DNA of 64,000 bases from Pseudoneobacillus rhizosphaerae (lineage in GTDB: Bacteria > Bacillota > Bacilli > Bacillales > Cytobacillaceae), in the NCBI RefSeq assembly GCF_917563885.1, contig NZ_CAKJTG010000005.1, positions 1 to 64,000 on the forward strand, written 5' to 3'. The translations under genes and the position numbers were made by a program. The notes under the pieces are model-generated. The model was not told the origin of the DNA. It saw nothing but the letters and a program-made list of their open reading frames with translations, and ran no database searches. Positions 36,160 through 46,355 of the stretch are shown here, piece after piece; positions within the stretch are counted from its first letter, which is position 1; the number at the start of each line of letters is the position of its first letter.

Positions 36160-36183
36160 AAAGGAATCCCACGGGATTCCTTT
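36160..36183 (+). terminator. Terminator of mreBH
   Basis: AAAGGAATCC pairs with GGGATTCCTTT around CAC, followed by C then T6. Confidence 0.85.
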
Positions 36184-36285
36184 CTTTTTTGAGTACTTAT
36201 TTATTTCAAAAAATATTTTTTTCCTTGTGCAGTAGCTAAGTTGCAATTATTATGAAGATGATCCGAAATAAAAAAGGTGGATAAA

Positions 36286-36696
36286 ATGAAATTTTATATT
36301 GCTTCAGGACTATTAAATAAAAAGATTGTTCAAATTGTTGCAGCTCATTTAAAGTCTTATGGATTTACACATACCTATGATTGGACACAAAATGAACGAG
36401 CTGATAGTGTTGAAAAATTACAAGCCATAGGAGAAGATGAGAGAATAGGAGTATTGAATGCGGATTTTCTCATCGTTCTTTTACCAGGTGGCAAAGGTAC
36501 TCATGTGGAATTAGGAATAGCTCTAGCACAACATAAACGAGTATATCTATATTCACCTACTGAAGATATTAATGATTTTTCAAAGACATCAACGTTTTAT
36601 TTTTTAGAAGAAATTATCCCGTATATTGGCCCATTAGATAATTTCATCGAGATGGTACTCGAAAATGAAATATCACTAAAAAAGGACAAAGGATAA
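36286..36696 (+). CDS. Nucleoside 2-deoxyribosyltransferase-like protein
   Basis: About 136 residues. 'KFYIASGLLNKK', 'FTHTYDWTQ' and 'ADFLIVLLPGGKGTHVELGIALAQHKRVYLYSP' show the Rossmann-like fold of the PF05014 family, with the acidic 'HVELG' site. Members exchange bases between deoxynucleosides or act as glycosyl hydrolases on nucleotides; activity here is inferred only from motif. ATG follows AAGGTGG by five bases. The stop codon lies inside the terminator stem. Confidence 0.72.
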   Translation: MKFYIASGLLNKKIVQIVAAHLKSYGFTHTYDWTQNERADSVEKLQAIGEDERIGVLNADFLIVLLPGGKGTHVELGIALAQHKRVYLYSPTEDINDFSKTSTFYFLEEIIPYIGPLDNFIEMVLENEISLKKDKG

Positions 36697-36715
36697 AAAA
36701 GCCTTTGTCCCTTTA
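36682..36715 (+). terminator. Terminator overlapping the end of the ribosyltransferase gene
   Basis: AAAGGACAAAGG pairs with CCTTTGTCCCTTT; the gene's stop codon is within the loop side. Confidence 0.78.
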
Positions 36716-36742
36716 TAGAACTATGCTTATCTAATCTACAAT

Positions 36743-37357
36743 TTAGACCCTTCTTTTTCTAAGTACTGTAATATAATAATAAATCAACCATATTAACCCT
36801 AATGCAATGACCAAGTATATTATTTTTGAATAAACTTCTGTAAAAGCTAGAATTTTTGGCCAGGATTCTCCCATCATAGCTCCGAAACAAACAATAATTG
36901 TATTCCATGTTAATGTTCCAATAAAGGTTAGTAGTAAAAATAATGAAAAATTCATTTTTGACATCCCTGCAGGAATGGAAATGATACTTCTAAGTAAAGG
37001 TATCATTCTACAAAAGAAAACTGTCCAGACATCATATTTCTCGAACCAAACATTCGCATTTCTAATATCCTCCTTCTTTAAACGTAATATATGACCCCAA
37101 CGATCAATTATTTTTTCTAGCCTTTTCACATCAAGAATAGAGCCAATTTTAAAGAGAATCATTGCTCCAATTACCGATCCTGCTGTAGATGAAATGATAA
37201 TTCCAATTACACTTAAATCAGTCCTTGTTGTCATAAAACCACTAAATGACAGGACAATTTCAGATGGAATGGGAGGAAATAAATTTTCTAATACAATAAT
37301 TAGAAAAACCCCAATATAACCATATTGTGAGATGATTTCAGTAATCCAATTTTCCAC
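36743..37357 (-). CDS. DedA-family membrane protein
   Basis: 204 residues. 'LENLFPPIPSEIVLSFSGFM' near residue 24 and 'FFCRMIPLLRSIISIPAGMSKM' near residue 114 are the conserved DedA (SNARE-associated/VTT) motifs including the re-entrant loop; family members flip phospholipids or undecaprenyl phosphate. A GTG start follows GGAGG. Single gene. Confidence 0.88.
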   Translation of the reverse strand: MENWITEIISQYGYIGVFLIIVLENLFPPIPSEIVLSFSGFMTTRTDLSVIGIIISSTAGSVIGAMILFKIGSILDVKRLEKIIDRWGHILRLKKEDIRNANVWFEKYDVWTVFFCRMIPLLRSIISIPAGMSKMNFSLFLLLTFIGTLTWNTIIVCFGAMMGESWPKILAFTEVYSKIIYLVIALGLIWLIYYYITVLRKRRV

Positions 37358-37484
37358 ATTTCTCCTCCATTAGTTTAATAATCTTCCTTATTAAAATCTT
37401 ATTAATAGTTGTCCCATATATGTATAAATATTTTAATACTTTGTTTCCGCAATCTAAGTGAGACAAACAAGTTAACAAAATATA

Positions 37485-37519
37485 AAGAGGATGCTTAGGT
37501 ACGTCCTAAGCATCCTCTT
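37485..37519 (-). terminator. Terminator of mutL
   Basis: AAGAGGATGCTTAGG pairs perfectly with CCTAAGCATCCTCTT (15 bp), loop TACGT. Confidence 0.85.
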
Positions 37520-37561
37520 CTAAATATTATAGGATTGATAGAAAAGAAGATTCATTCGCTG

Positions 37562-39406
37562 CTACATAACACGTTTAAACATCTTCTCCATCTCATATGT
37601 TGAATAATGAATGATAATAGGGCGGCCATGTGGACAAGTAAACGGATCAGAGCTGTTCCTAAGATCATTTAGAAGTGCCTGGATTTCATCTTGACGTAAA
37701 TGATGATTTGCTTTAATCGATGCTTTACAGCTCATCATTATGGCGGCCTCTTCCCTAAGTTTTTTTACATCTACTTTTTTCATTTCTAAAAGTTGTTCAA
37801 TCATTTCTTCAATGATTTCCTTTTCCATTCCTATCGGAAACCATTGTGGATGGGCACGAACAATAAAACAATTAGTACCAAATTCCTCAAAAAAAAGCCC
37901 AACATGCTCAAGTTCCTTTTTATATTCAACAATTTTCATATACTCATTTGCAGCATATTCCAATGTAAGTGGAACGAGGAGTTCTTGGAGTTCATTTTCT
38001 ACTTGGCCAACCTTTTCACGAAAATATTCATATTTAATCCGCTCTTGTGCTGCATGCTGATCAATGATATACAAACCATTTTCATTTTGAGCAAGTATAT
38101 AAGTTCCATGCATTTGTCCTATAGGATATAGCATTGGTACACGTTTTTCGCAAGAATCTTTCAATTCTACGACTTCATCAAAATTTTCAATCTCTGGCTG
38201 TGTTTCAAGTCGAACTTCATGGTCCACTTCTTGAACATGTGTTTTTAACTCATCTGTAGCCTCTTGCTCCGTAATTAGCACTGGTATTGGCTCTTTTACT
38301 AAGCTACTAATTGGAAAAGTATAGTCATTCTTAATAATTGGCTTTTCATCGAGTGTTAGAGTGGTCTGTTCTGACTTTGGACGTTCCACTTTAGTTGATG
38401 GTACCCCTGAAGGAATCAGCGTCTTTGTTTTAAAGCTTGATTGAATAGCATTTGTAATCAACTCAGTTAATTCTTGCTCTTTGCTTATACGAACCTCCAT
38501 TTTCGATGGATGCACATTCACATCGACTAATATTGGGTCCATTTCAATATTCAAAAGCACAACTGGATAACGACCAATCGGAAGTAATGTATGATAACCA
38601 TCCTGAATGGCTCTTGCTATAGGATAGTTTTTTATAAATCTCCCATTTATCATCGTTGAGATGTAATTTCTAGATGCCCTTGTAATTTCAGGTAAGGAAA
38701 TGTAGCCTGACACTTTATAGTCTAGTGACTCAATGTGTATGGGCACCATCATTTTTACAATGCTCATCCCATAAATTGCTGCTAACACCTGCCTTACATC
38801 TCCGTTTCCATTCGTATGCATCACCTTTCGCTCATTATGAATCAAACGAAATGAAATCTCTGGATGTGATAAAGCAATTCTTCCTACGACGTCGGTAATA
38901 TTCCCTAGCTCTGTATGAATGGTTTTCATATATTTTAAGCGAGCAGGAGTATTAAAAAATAGGTCAGACACCGTAATATCCGTTCCTTTTCGACTTGAAG
39001 CCTTTTCAAGAACTTCAATTTTTCCACCTTCTAGCACGACACGTGTTCCTGCTTCGTATCCTGTGGAAGTTTTCATTTCAAGCCTTGAAACTGATGCAAT
39101 ACTCGGTAATGCCTCTCCTCTAAATCCTAAAGTTCGGATTCGAAACAAATCTGATTCGTTTTTGATTTTACTGGTGGCATGTCTTTGGAAAGCAGCTAAA
39201 ACGTCAGACTCTTCAATACCATCGCCATTATCTATTATCCTGATTTTTGCAAGACCAGCTTCTTCGATTTCAATTTCGATAATCGTGCTACCAGCATCAA
39301 TTGCATTTTCAACTAGTTCTTTTACAACTGAAGCTGGTCGTTCAACCACTTCACCTGCAGCAATTTTATTTGCTAATGCATCATCTAATTGGATAATCTT
39401 TCGCAC
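37562..39406 (-). CDS. mutL: DNA mismatch repair protein MutL
   Basis: 614 residues. GHKL ATPase motifs: '[17 protein letters not shown]', 'DNGDGI', '[15 protein letters not shown]'. The C-terminal endonuclease motif '[12 protein letters not shown]' and the metal-site pieces '[12 protein letters not shown]' and 'CPHGRP' are intact, so it is the nicking type found in bacteria without MutH. It follows mutS by 21 bases. Confidence 0.97.
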   Translation of the reverse strand: MRKIIQLDDALANKIAAGEVVERPASVVKELVENAIDAGSTIIEIEIEEAGLAKIRIIDNGDGIEESDVLAAFQRHATSKIKNESDLFRIRTLGFRGEALPSIASVSRLEMKTSTGYEAGTRVVLEGGKIEVLEKASSRKGTDITVSDLFFNTPARLKYMKTIHTELGNITDVVGRIALSHPEISFRLIHNERKVMHTNGNGDVRQVLAAIYGMSIVKMMVPIHIESLDYKVSGYISLPEITRASRNYISTMINGRFIKNYPIARAIQDGYHTLLPIGRYPVVLLNIEMDPILVDVNVHPSKMEVRISKEQELTELITNAIQSSFKTKTLIPSGVPSTKVERPKSEQTTLTLDEKPIIKNDYTFPISSLVKEPIPVLITEQEATDELKTHVQEVDHEVRLETQPEIENFDEVVELKDSCEKRVPMLYPIGQMHGTYILAQNENGLYIIDQHAAQERIKYEYFREKVGQVENELQELLVPLTLEYAANEYMKIVEYKKELEHVGLFFEEFGTNCFIVRAHPQWFPIGMEKEIIEEMIEQLLEMKKVDVKKLREEAAIMMSCKASIKANHHLRQDEIQALLNDLRNSSDPFTCPHGRPIIIHYSTYEMEKMFKRVM

Positions 39407-39427
39407 TTATGCCACCCCCTAAGCGGT

Positions 39428-42076
39428 TTAACCCTTTAATTTTTTTTGAAGCTCATATAATGTGTTTATCGCTTGTAACGGAGTTAAATCTAGAATGTCT
39501 AGTTTTTTTAGTTGATCTAGTACTTTCAGATCTTTACCTACAACAGGCTTTGATAGCTCTCTAGGTTCATCAAAAAATGATAATTGAGCAGTTGCACTTG
39601 GTTCAGCTATTGAACTATCCACTAGCTTGTCCTCATTTTTTTGTTTAAGAATCGTTGGATTGGATTGAGCTGTCATATTTGAAGCCTCTAACAATTGCTG
39701 TTTTTGCTCAAATTGATTTAATAATTCATTCGCCCTCTTAATAAGTTCTTTAGGTAGCTCGGCTAATTCAGCTACGTGTATACCATAGCTTTTATCCGCC
39801 GCTCCCTCTTTTATTTTATGAAGGAAAACGACTTTCCCATTATGCTCAATTGCACTAACATGAATATTTTTCACCTTCAGAAGCTCATCCTCTAATACTG
39901 TTAACTCGTGATAATGGGTTGAGAACAAGGTTTTTGCACCAATTTTTCGATGAATATACTCGATAATGGCTTGAGCAAGGGCCATCCCATCATACGTAGA
40001 TGTTCCTCGACCAATCTCGTCAAACAGAATTAAACTATTTTTAGTAGCATTCACAATCGCATTCCTTGCTTCTAGCATTTCTACCATAAACGTACTTTGA
40101 CCAGAAATTAAATCATCTGCTGCCCCTATTCTTGTAAACACTTGATCAAATATAGGTAAAGTAGCCTCAGTTGCTGGAACAAAACAACCTATTTGAGCAA
40201 GAATAGAACTTAAAGCGATTTGACGCATATACGTGCTTTTACCAGACATATTTGGTCCTGTAATGAGTAAAATCTCTCTTTCATTGTCCATAAAACAATC
40301 ATTCGGTACATATTCATTTGAATCTAGCACTTTCTCAACCACTGGATGGCGACCATCTTTGATGACGATTTTACGGTCCTTTGAGAATTGAGGCTTTACA
40401 TAATGACGCTCTTCGCTGACCTGTGCAAAGCATTGTAAAACATCAAGCTCACTAACAGCTTTTGCTAACGCCTGTAGCTGAGGAATATATTCCTTCACTT
40501 GTTCACGTATTTGAGTAAATAGCTCATATTCTAGTTCGCCACTTTTTTCTTCGGCTTGTAAAATCAAAGTCTCTTTTTCTTTTAACTCAGGAGTAATATA
40601 TCTCTCTGCATTAGTTAGTGTTTGCTTCCGTTCATATTGTCCTTCAACTAGAAGATGAAGATTGGCTCGTGTCACCTCAATATAGTAGCCAAAAACACGG
40701 TTATAACCAATTTTCAATGACTTAATTCCAGTCTTTTCACGTTCCATTCGTTCAAGCTGTGCAATCCATGTTTTCCCGTTACGACTTGCGTCACGGTAAC
40801 GATCAAGCTCCTCATTAAATCCATCGCGAATCATATTTCCGTCTTTCACTGATATTGGCGGACTTTCAACCAAGGCATTTTCTAATAAATCGGTCACCGC
40901 TTCACATGGATCAAGTCTATCTGCTAAATCATTTGAAACTTCACTATTTAAGGAAAGTAAAATTTGTCTTAAAAAGGGTATTTGAGATAGTGATTTCTTT
41001 AATTGAATCAAATCTCTTGCGTTAACATTACCAAAAGCTACTCGTCCTGCTAAACGTTCAAGATCATACACTTCATTTAATTTCTCACGTAGTTCTTGTC
41101 GCTCAAAATAGTGATGGATAAACAGCTCCACTAAGGAATGTCTATGACCTATCTGTTTTTGATCAATTAGCGGGCGCTCCACCCATTGCTTTAACTGCCT
41201 TCCTCCCATAGCGGTTCTTGTTTCATCAAGCAGCCATAGTAGGGAGCCTTTCTTGCCTTTAGAACGAATCGTTTCCGTTAGCTCTAAATTACGCTTGGAA
41301 AAATAATCGATTTTCATGAATTGTTGAATTTCATACATCTTTATTGGCTGAAGATGATCAAGACTTCTTTTCTGCGTCCGATAAAGATAATGAAATAACC
41401 TTGAAACGGTCTTTTTAAGTGCTTCTTGATGCAATTCTTCTAGAAGATGTGAAAATGACCTATCAATAGATGATGAATCCTCAAATGATAGAGCCATCAC
41501 ATTTCGGTCCCTTAATTTCTTTTGTAACTCGATATCAAACTTAGAATCTATAACAACTTCCTTTGCCCCTAAAATCGAGACTTCATTCAACACATCATCG
41601 AAATTCCCAGAAATCAAGGTAGCTTTCCCCTCACCCGTTGTAAGGTCATTGTAGGCAAATCCATACATTTCATCGTCAAAATAGGAAATAGTAGCTAAGA
41701 AATTGTTTTCTTTATCTTGTAATCCTCGACCTTCCATCACCGTACCAGGAGTAATAAGCTGTACAACCTCTCTTTTCACTACTCCCTTTGCTTGTTTGGG
41801 ATCTTCCGTTTGTTCACAAATGGCTACTTTATAGCCTTTTTCAATTAATTGTTCAATATAATTAGGAGCGGAATGATAGGGAACCCCGCACATTGGAATG
41901 CGTTCTTCTCCTCCACCCTCTCGACTTGTTAAGGTAATTTCCAATTCCTGTGATGCTTTTACCGCATCATCAAAAAACATTTCGTAAAAATCACCTAATC
42001 GAAAAAATAAAAAGGCATCCTGATATTCTGCCTTTACTTGAAGATATTGCTGTATCATAGGCGTGTAAGTTGCCAT
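39428..42076 (-). CDS. mutS: DNA mismatch repair protein MutS
   Basis: 882 residues. The mismatch-reading 'GDFYEMF' motif is near residue 30, Walker A is GPNMSGKST, Walker B region DEIGRGTST, and a C-terminal 'LSFFDEP' beta-clamp-like peptide is present. The ATG at 42076 ([12 protein letters not shown]) follows GGAGG by five bases; 15 codons upstream are open but unsupported. Operon with mutL. Confidence 0.97.
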   Translation of the reverse strand: MATYTPMIQQYLQVKAEYQDAFLFFRLGDFYEMFFDDAVKASQELEITLTSREGGGEERIPMCGVPYHSAPNYIEQLIEKGYKVAICEQTEDPKQAKGVVKREVVQLITPGTVMEGRGLQDKENNFLATISYFDDEMYGFAYNDLTTGEGKATLISGNFDDVLNEVSILGAKEVVIDSKFDIELQKKLRDRNVMALSFEDSSSIDRSFSHLLEELHQEALKKTVSRLFHYLYRTQKRSLDHLQPIKMYEIQQFMKIDYFSKRNLELTETIRSKGKKGSLLWLLDETRTAMGGRQLKQWVERPLIDQKQIGHRHSLVELFIHHYFERQELREKLNEVYDLERLAGRVAFGNVNARDLIQLKKSLSQIPFLRQILLSLNSEVSNDLADRLDPCEAVTDLLENALVESPPISVKDGNMIRDGFNEELDRYRDASRNGKTWIAQLERMEREKTGIKSLKIGYNRVFGYYIEVTRANLHLLVEGQYERKQTLTNAERYITPELKEKETLILQAEEKSGELEYELFTQIREQVKEYIPQLQALAKAVSELDVLQCFAQVSEERHYVKPQFSKDRKIVIKDGRHPVVEKVLDSNEYVPNDCFMDNEREILLITGPNMSGKSTYMRQIALSSILAQIGCFVPATEATLPIFDQVFTRIGAADDLISGQSTFMVEMLEARNAIVNATKNSLILFDEIGRGTSTYDGMALAQAIIEYIHRKIGAKTLFSTHYHELTVLEDELLKVKNIHVSAIEHNGKVVFLHKIKEGAADKSYGIHVAELAELPKELIKRANELLNQFEQKQQLLEASNMTAQSNPTILKQKNEDKLVDSSIAEPSATAQLSFFDEPRELSKPVVGKDLKVLDQLKKLDILDLTPLQAINTLYELQKKLKG

Positions 42077-42208
42077 ATTTTCCTCCACCTGTTTAATTAC
42101 TTTATATGCATAATTCGACAATCTATTATAACATATTGTGTCTGTTCCTTTTAGTGGTGGGATTTGTTAACTGTTATTTTTAACTACGATTTTATTATTC
42201 CACTTTCA

Positions 42209-42258
42209 ACACGAATAAAGACTAAAGCGTTTTGCTTTAATCTTTATTCGTGTTAACT
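42209..42258 (-). terminator. Long hairpin overlapping the stop of the acyl-CoA synthetase gene
   Basis: About 21 pairs between AACACGAATAAAGATTAAAGC and its near-perfect complement, with a five-base loop. The stop TAA is inside the stem. It lacks a good U tract, so it may stabilise the 3' end or terminate weakly. Confidence 0.6.
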
Positions 42259-43775
42259 TTTTTTGAATGTGATGGATGTATTCCGATTTCCTTTAAAGCT
42301 CTTTTATCCATTTTCCCAACATGAGTCTTTGGTAAAGAATCCATAAAAATAAATTTTTTCGGTATTTTATATTTTCCAAGTTTATAAGAGCAATATTCCT
42401 TTAATTCATCCAGTTCGATTAGGGAAGTTGTTTTTAACACAATAAACGCAGTGACAATTTCACCCCATTTTTCATCTGGTAATCCAATAACAGATACTTC
42501 ATCAATTAGTGGGTGGGATGAAAGCCAATGCTCCACCTCCAAGGGATACACATTTTCTCCCCCAGTTATTATCATATCTTTTTTGCGACCAACGATATAA
42601 AAGTAGCCATCTGAATCCTTTTTTGCTAAATCTCCCGTGCAAAGCCAGCCGTCGTAAAAAGTGGAGCTAGTGGCCTCTCCATTTTTCCAGTAATGGGAAA
42701 AACAATGATTGCCTTTTATCCATAATTCCCCAACTTCATCGTATGCCGCTTCCTGTAAATTATTCTTCATTATTTTAACGGTATTTAAAAGCATCGGTTT
42801 TCCAACTGATCCTTTTTTTAGATGAGTTTTATTTGGGTCGATATAAAAATTATTTGGTCCTGCTTCAGTCAGACCATATCCTTCCTTAAATTGTAATCCT
42901 TTGCTCCAAAATGCTTCATATATTTCAAGTGGACAAGGAGCTCCTCCAGAAAGAAAAACCTTCATATTTGGGAAATCACTTTGACTAAATTCCTCCGTGT
43001 GAATCATCATATGATACATTGTTGGGATAAAAAGAACAATTGTACACTTAAACTGCTTTAAATATTGAATGGCTTTTTTAGGGTCATATTGGTCAGCAAT
43101 TACCACTGTCCCTCCCATTAGCAACAATGGGATTGATAGTGCATTCAATCCACCCGTATGAAACATAGGAATATTTGTTAAAGTTACATCTTTACTAGAT
43201 AGATTCCAGCTTAACACTGTGTTCATGCCATTCCATAGAATGGATTGATTGGAGAGTACAACCCCTTTAGGTTTGCCTGTCGTTCCTCCTGTGTAAATCA
43301 TCATTAATGGATCATCCATATTAATATCTTCATCATAATGATGATTACAATCGCCTGCATTTGAGGTAAAGCTTTCAAATTCCTCATCGCCAACACTAAA
43401 AATCAAGGATGAATGAGCACATAAAGGTGAAAAGTGGTCTTTTAAGTTAACATGGATACCAATTATTACTGGTGAACAATCTAATAAAATATCATTTAAT
43501 TCATTTATAGATAGCCGCCAATTTAACGGGACAAAAATGGCTCCAATTTTTTGACTTGCAAAGATTAAATCAAAATAGCTAATATGATTGGGGGCTAAAA
43601 GGGCAATTCTGTCTCCTTTTTTCACGCCTTGGCTTTTAAGCCATTGGGCGATGGAGATTGCACGATTATTTAATTGCTCATAATTCCAAAATGTATTTGT
43701 CTCTGCATCAATAACCGCTTGCGCATCTGGTGTTATTCTTGCCCTATTTTCAAGCCAGTCTATTTCCCACCTCAC
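42237..43775 (-). CDS. Acyl-CoA synthetase (AMP-forming)
   Basis: 512 residues of the ANL adenylate-forming family. The AMP motif 'MIYTGGTTGKPKGVVLSN' is followed by 'EGYGLTEAGP', 'GWLCTGDLAKKDSDGYFYIVGRKKDMIITGGENVYP' and the catalytic lysine region 'LPKTHVGKMDKRALKE'. The set indicates activation of a carboxylic acid as its CoA thioester. Substrate is unclear: length and motifs allow a medium/long-chain fatty acid or an OSB-CoA-like role, but no menaquinone genes are nearby. A GTAACT-AA-AGTTAC palindrome lies 40 bases upstream and could be an operator. A long hairpin overlaps the stop codon. Confidence 0.82.
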   Translation of the reverse strand: MRWEIDWLENRARITPDAQAVIDAETNTFWNYEQLNNRAISIAQWLKSQGVKKGDRIALLAPNHISYFDLIFASQKIGAIFVPLNWRLSINELNDILLDCSPVIIGIHVNLKDHFSPLCAHSSLIFSVGDEEFESFTSNAGDCNHHYDEDINMDDPLMMIYTGGTTGKPKGVVLSNQSILWNGMNTVLSWNLSSKDVTLTNIPMFHTGGLNALSIPLLLMGGTVVIADQYDPKKAIQYLKQFKCTIVLFIPTMYHMMIHTEEFSQSDFPNMKVFLSGGAPCPLEIYEAFWSKGLQFKEGYGLTEAGPNNFYIDPNKTHLKKGSVGKPMLLNTVKIMKNNLQEAAYDEVGELWIKGNHCFSHYWKNGEATSSTFYDGWLCTGDLAKKDSDGYFYIVGRKKDMIITGGENVYPLEVEHWLSSHPLIDEVSVIGLPDEKWGEIVTAFIVLKTTSLIELDELKEYCSYKLGKYKIPKKFIFMDSLPKTHVGKMDKRALKEIGIHPSHSKKVNTNKD

Positions 43776-43814
43776 TGTACAATCTCTCCCTTTTTTATAT
43801 TGGTGTAATTGTAC

Positions 43815-43828
43815 GTAACTAAAGTTAC
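43815..43828. promoter_or_regulatory. Palindrome upstream of the acyl-CoA synthetase
   Basis: GTAACTAAAGTTAC is a perfect 6-2-6 palindrome 40 bases before the start, with a second GTAGTTAC half site 9 bases further. A repressor operator is possible, but no regulator gene is adjacent. Confidence 0.4.
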
Positions 43829-43897
43829 AAGGTAGTTACATGCTTATTGAAAAATACAAAAAAAGGCACTGAGAAGTATCAGAGCCTTTGATAATCT

Positions 43898-44650
43898 TTA
43901 TTCACATTCATCTGGTTCTAAAAATAAATGGTGGAGCATTCTCTCACGATTATTTAAAAAATATTTCGTCAGCTGAAAATGTTCTGTTTCCTCGTACTTA
44001 ACTTCAGTTATTCCTGTTTCGTTGTCAAAGTGAAAAATAGTCGAATTAGGATAACCGAGCAAAATAGGTGAATGGGTAGCGATAATAAATTGAGAAGATT
44101 CTTCTTTTTCTAAATCATGGATGATTTTTAATAAAGCTAATTGTCTAGCTGGTGAGAGAGCAGCCTCTGGCTCATCAAGTAGATATATCCCTTTTTGGCC
44201 AAAGCGATTTTTAAATAAAGCTAGAAAAGATTCACCATGTGATTGCTCATGAAGGGATTTTCCCCCATACGATTTAAACACATCGATATTTGGATTTTCC
44301 TTTTGTAGCTGTTCTAAATGTGAGGCGAAGTCATAAAAGGTTTCAGCTCTTAAAAAAAATCCGTTACTCATTTTCGGGAGCCATGATAACCGTAAATAAA
44401 CTCCTAAGGAAGATACGGTGTCAGTGATTTCAAAACGATTATTTTGACTTCCTCCAGCTTTATTAAAACCAATTTGTGAAGCAATCCCCTCTAACAAGGT
44501 GGATTTACCTGAGCCATTTTCCCCAACAAAGAAGGTAATGTTTTGCCTAATCTCTAACTCTTCCAATCCTTTTATAGCAGGAATTGAAAAAGGGTATTTA
44601 CTTAGGTTGGGTACTTTATCCGTTAGCAAACTGATTTTTTTTAAAAACAT
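43898..44650 (-). CDS. AAA-family ATPase, RecF/ABC-like
   Basis: 250 residues. Walker A is GENGSGKST, followed by 'HEQSHGESFLALFKNRF' (ABC-type signature region), Walker B IYLLDEPEAALSP and an H-loop 'IATHSPILL'. There are no transmembrane or substrate-binding partners, so it is not a transporter; it belongs to the soluble ABC-ATPases grouped with AAA_21/RecF-like proteins. Cellular role unknown. It precedes the mutS-proximal AMP ligase but on the same strand with a gap. Confidence 0.75.
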   Translation of the reverse strand: MFLKKISLLTDKVPNLSKYPFSIPAIKGLEELEIRQNITFFVGENGSGKSTLLEGIASQIGFNKAGGSQNNRFEITDTVSSLGVYLRLSWLPKMSNGFFLRAETFYDFASHLEQLQKENPNIDVFKSYGGKSLHEQSHGESFLALFKNRFGQKGIYLLDEPEAALSPARQLALLKIIHDLEKEESSQFIIATHSPILLGYPNSTIFHFDNETGITEVKYEETEHFQLTKYFLNNRERMLHHLFLEPDECE

Positions 44651-44680
44651 TTAGTTTCGTCCTTTTTATAATCTCTCGGC

Positions 44681-44827
44681 TTATTTTTCTTCCTGTTGTT
44701 TTGCTTCAAGTTCGGCTAACTTTGCAATTAAAATATGCTTTGGCATATGCATTATTTGTTCAATTGGTAGCTTTAATTGTTCCGAAAGCTTTATAGCTGT
44801 TTCTGCCGAAATTTGCATTGGTTTCAT
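44681..44827 (-). CDS. YycC-like small protein
   Basis: 48 residues (MKPMQISAETAIKLSEQLK, then PIEQIMHMPKHILIAKLAE). The sequence matches the YycC family of short Bacillus proteins. GAGAGGTGG stands seven bases before the ATG. Function unknown. It overlaps no other gene and precedes the AAA ATPase by 30 bases. Confidence 0.82.
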   Translation of the reverse strand: MKPMQISAETAIKLSEQLKLPIEQIMHMPKHILIAKLAELEAKQQEEK

Positions 44828-44906
44828 TTGAAAACCACCTCTCATTTACGATAACCTAATTGTACCTTCTTGCTCGGAATGACGCAAAAATAAACAAAAA
44901 AAAACA

Positions 44907-44930
44907 GACTCTCGAAAGAGTCTGTTTATA
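44907..44930 (-). terminator. Terminator of the second cold-shock gene
   Basis: AACAGACTCT pairs with AGAGTCTGTT, loop CGAA, followed by a T run. Confidence 0.9.
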
Positions 44931-44941
44931 TAAGCTTAATA

Positions 44942-45142
44942 TTAAGCTTTACGAACGTTAGAAGCTTGAGGTCCACGTTGACCTTGCTCAACGTCAAATG
45001 TTACTTCTTGACCTTCTTCTAAAGATTTGAAGCCTTCGCCTTGAATTGCTGAGAAGTGAACGAATACGTCGTCTCCTGCTTCACGCTCGATGAATCCAAA
45101 ACCTTTTTCTGCGTTAAACCATTTTACTTTACCTTTTTCCAT
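44942..45142 (-). CDS. Cold-shock protein, second copy
   Basis: 66 residues with RNP1 KGFGFIE and RNP2 VFVHF, and more acidic residues in the middle (EREAGDD) than the first copy. AGGAGG precedes the ATG. The leader is short, in contrast to the long leader of the copy at 8019-8219, so this gene is likely less temperature-dependent. Its terminator follows immediately. Confidence 0.96.
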   Translation of the reverse strand: MEKGKVKWFNAEKGFGFIEREAGDDVFVHFSAIQGEGFKSLEEGQEVTFDVEQGQRGPQASNVRKA

Positions 45143-45478
45143 GTTTGTTGCCTCCTACGTGTTCAGTGACACATTGTAATACTATCCTTGCTCAGTGAAT
45201 TTCAAGACAAAGCGTTTAACACTTATCCTACATCTCGAACAAAAATAATTCTCCTTAATACTAACAGTAAATGTTTGGATAAGCAAGTTAATCTTTAGTA
45301 AAAATGAAAAATTTGCTAGTAAATCCTCAGAAATGATAGGGATTTGTCAGCCTTTTTAGCTAAAAATTCCTCATGCGAATCATCTAATTCTTCCCTTAAA
45401 TTATATTGTTCTAGTTGTAGCAAGATAGTAATAAAACACTTAAAATATAGGTGCAGGACTTACATAGGGAGGTAGATT
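45143..45478. other. Intergenic stretch between csp and the AIM24-type gene
   Basis: 336 bases with divergent promoters expected. A TTGAAA...TATTAC pair on the minus strand may drive csp but is weak. No ORF, repeat or stable hairpin is evident. Confidence 0.45.
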
Positions 45479-46264
45479 ATGAACAATCATGAAATTGATT
45501 ACAAAATTTATGGTGATGACATGCAATTTGTTGAAGTTGAACTAGACCCTAAAGAAACAGTTGTTGCTGAAGCTGGTAGTTTAATGATGATGGATGATCA
45601 TATTCATATGGAAACAATCTTTGGAGATGGCACAGAAAGCTCTGGATTTATGGGGAAATTATTTAGTGCAGGAAAACGTGTTCTTACAGGTGAAAGCTTA
45701 TTTATGACTACTTTTACGAATCAAGGTATAGATAAAAAACGCGTTTCTTTTGCTTCACCATATCCTGGAAAAATTATTCCTATGGATTTGAGTGAATATG
45801 GAGGCAAAATTATTTGTCAAAAAGATGCTTTTTTAGCTGCAGCAAAAGGTGTTGCGGTAGGAGTAGAGTTTCAAAGAAAAATTGGAGTTGGCTTCTTCGG
45901 AGGCGAAGGCTTCATCATGCAAAAGCTTGAAGGAGATGGGATGGCTTTTGTTCATGCAGGAGGTACAATCATTAAAAAAGATCTTGTTCCTGGTGAAGTT
46001 CTGAGAGTTGACACTGGGTGTTTAGTCGCGATGACAAGAGATGTTAACTATAATATTGAAATGGTAAAAGGCGTAAAGACTGCATTATTCGGTGGGGAAG
46101 GATTATTTTTTGCTACTTTAAGTGGTCCAGGATCAGTATGGATTCAATCCCTTCCATTCAGCCGCTTGGCAAGTCGGGTATTTGCAGCCATGCCGCAAAC
46201 TGGTGGAGCCAAAGATGAAGGTAGTATTGCAAAAGGTATATTTAATTTATTTGATGGTGATTGA
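45479..46264 (+). CDS. AIM24-type protein (TIGR00266)
   Basis: 261 residues of a duplicated beta fold. 'ETVVAEAGSLMMMDDHIHMETIFGD' at the N-terminus, 'VGFFGGEGFIMQKLEGDGMAFVHAGGTII' in the middle, and 'FGGEGLFFATLSGPGSVWIQSLPFSRLA' at the end are typical of TIGR00266/AIM24 proteins, of unknown function in bacteria. GGGAGG precedes the ATG. It is a single gene on the plus strand. Confidence 0.85.
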   Translation: MNNHEIDYKIYGDDMQFVEVELDPKETVVAEAGSLMMMDDHIHMETIFGDGTESSGFMGKLFSAGKRVLTGESLFMTTFTNQGIDKKRVSFASPYPGKIIPMDLSEYGGKIICQKDAFLAAAKGVAVGVEFQRKIGVGFFGGEGFIMQKLEGDGMAFVHAGGTIIKKDLVPGEVLRVDTGCLVAMTRDVNYNIEMVKGVKTALFGGEGLFFATLSGPGSVWIQSLPFSRLASRVFAAMPQTGGAKDEGSIAKGIFNLFDGD

Positions 46265-46267
46265 TAT

Positions 46268-46300
46268 AAGAAAAGCGGAAGCGCCCGTTTAGCGGCGTAT
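46268..46300. repeat. GCGGAAGCGCCCG-type interspersed repeat
   Basis: AAAAGCGGAAGCGCCCGTTTAG is a fragment of a motif found dispersed in Bacillaceae intergenic regions. Only one truncated copy is in the window. Confidence 0.4.
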
Positions 46301-46355
46301 GGACTTATCATTTAAAAATAGCCCTCATTTCTATAATGAAATAAGGGCTTTATTT

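Noticed and set aside
37740-38131. Plus-strand frames of over 100 codons opposite mutL
   Set aside because: They are antisense shadows of mutL with no ribosome site or family resemblance.
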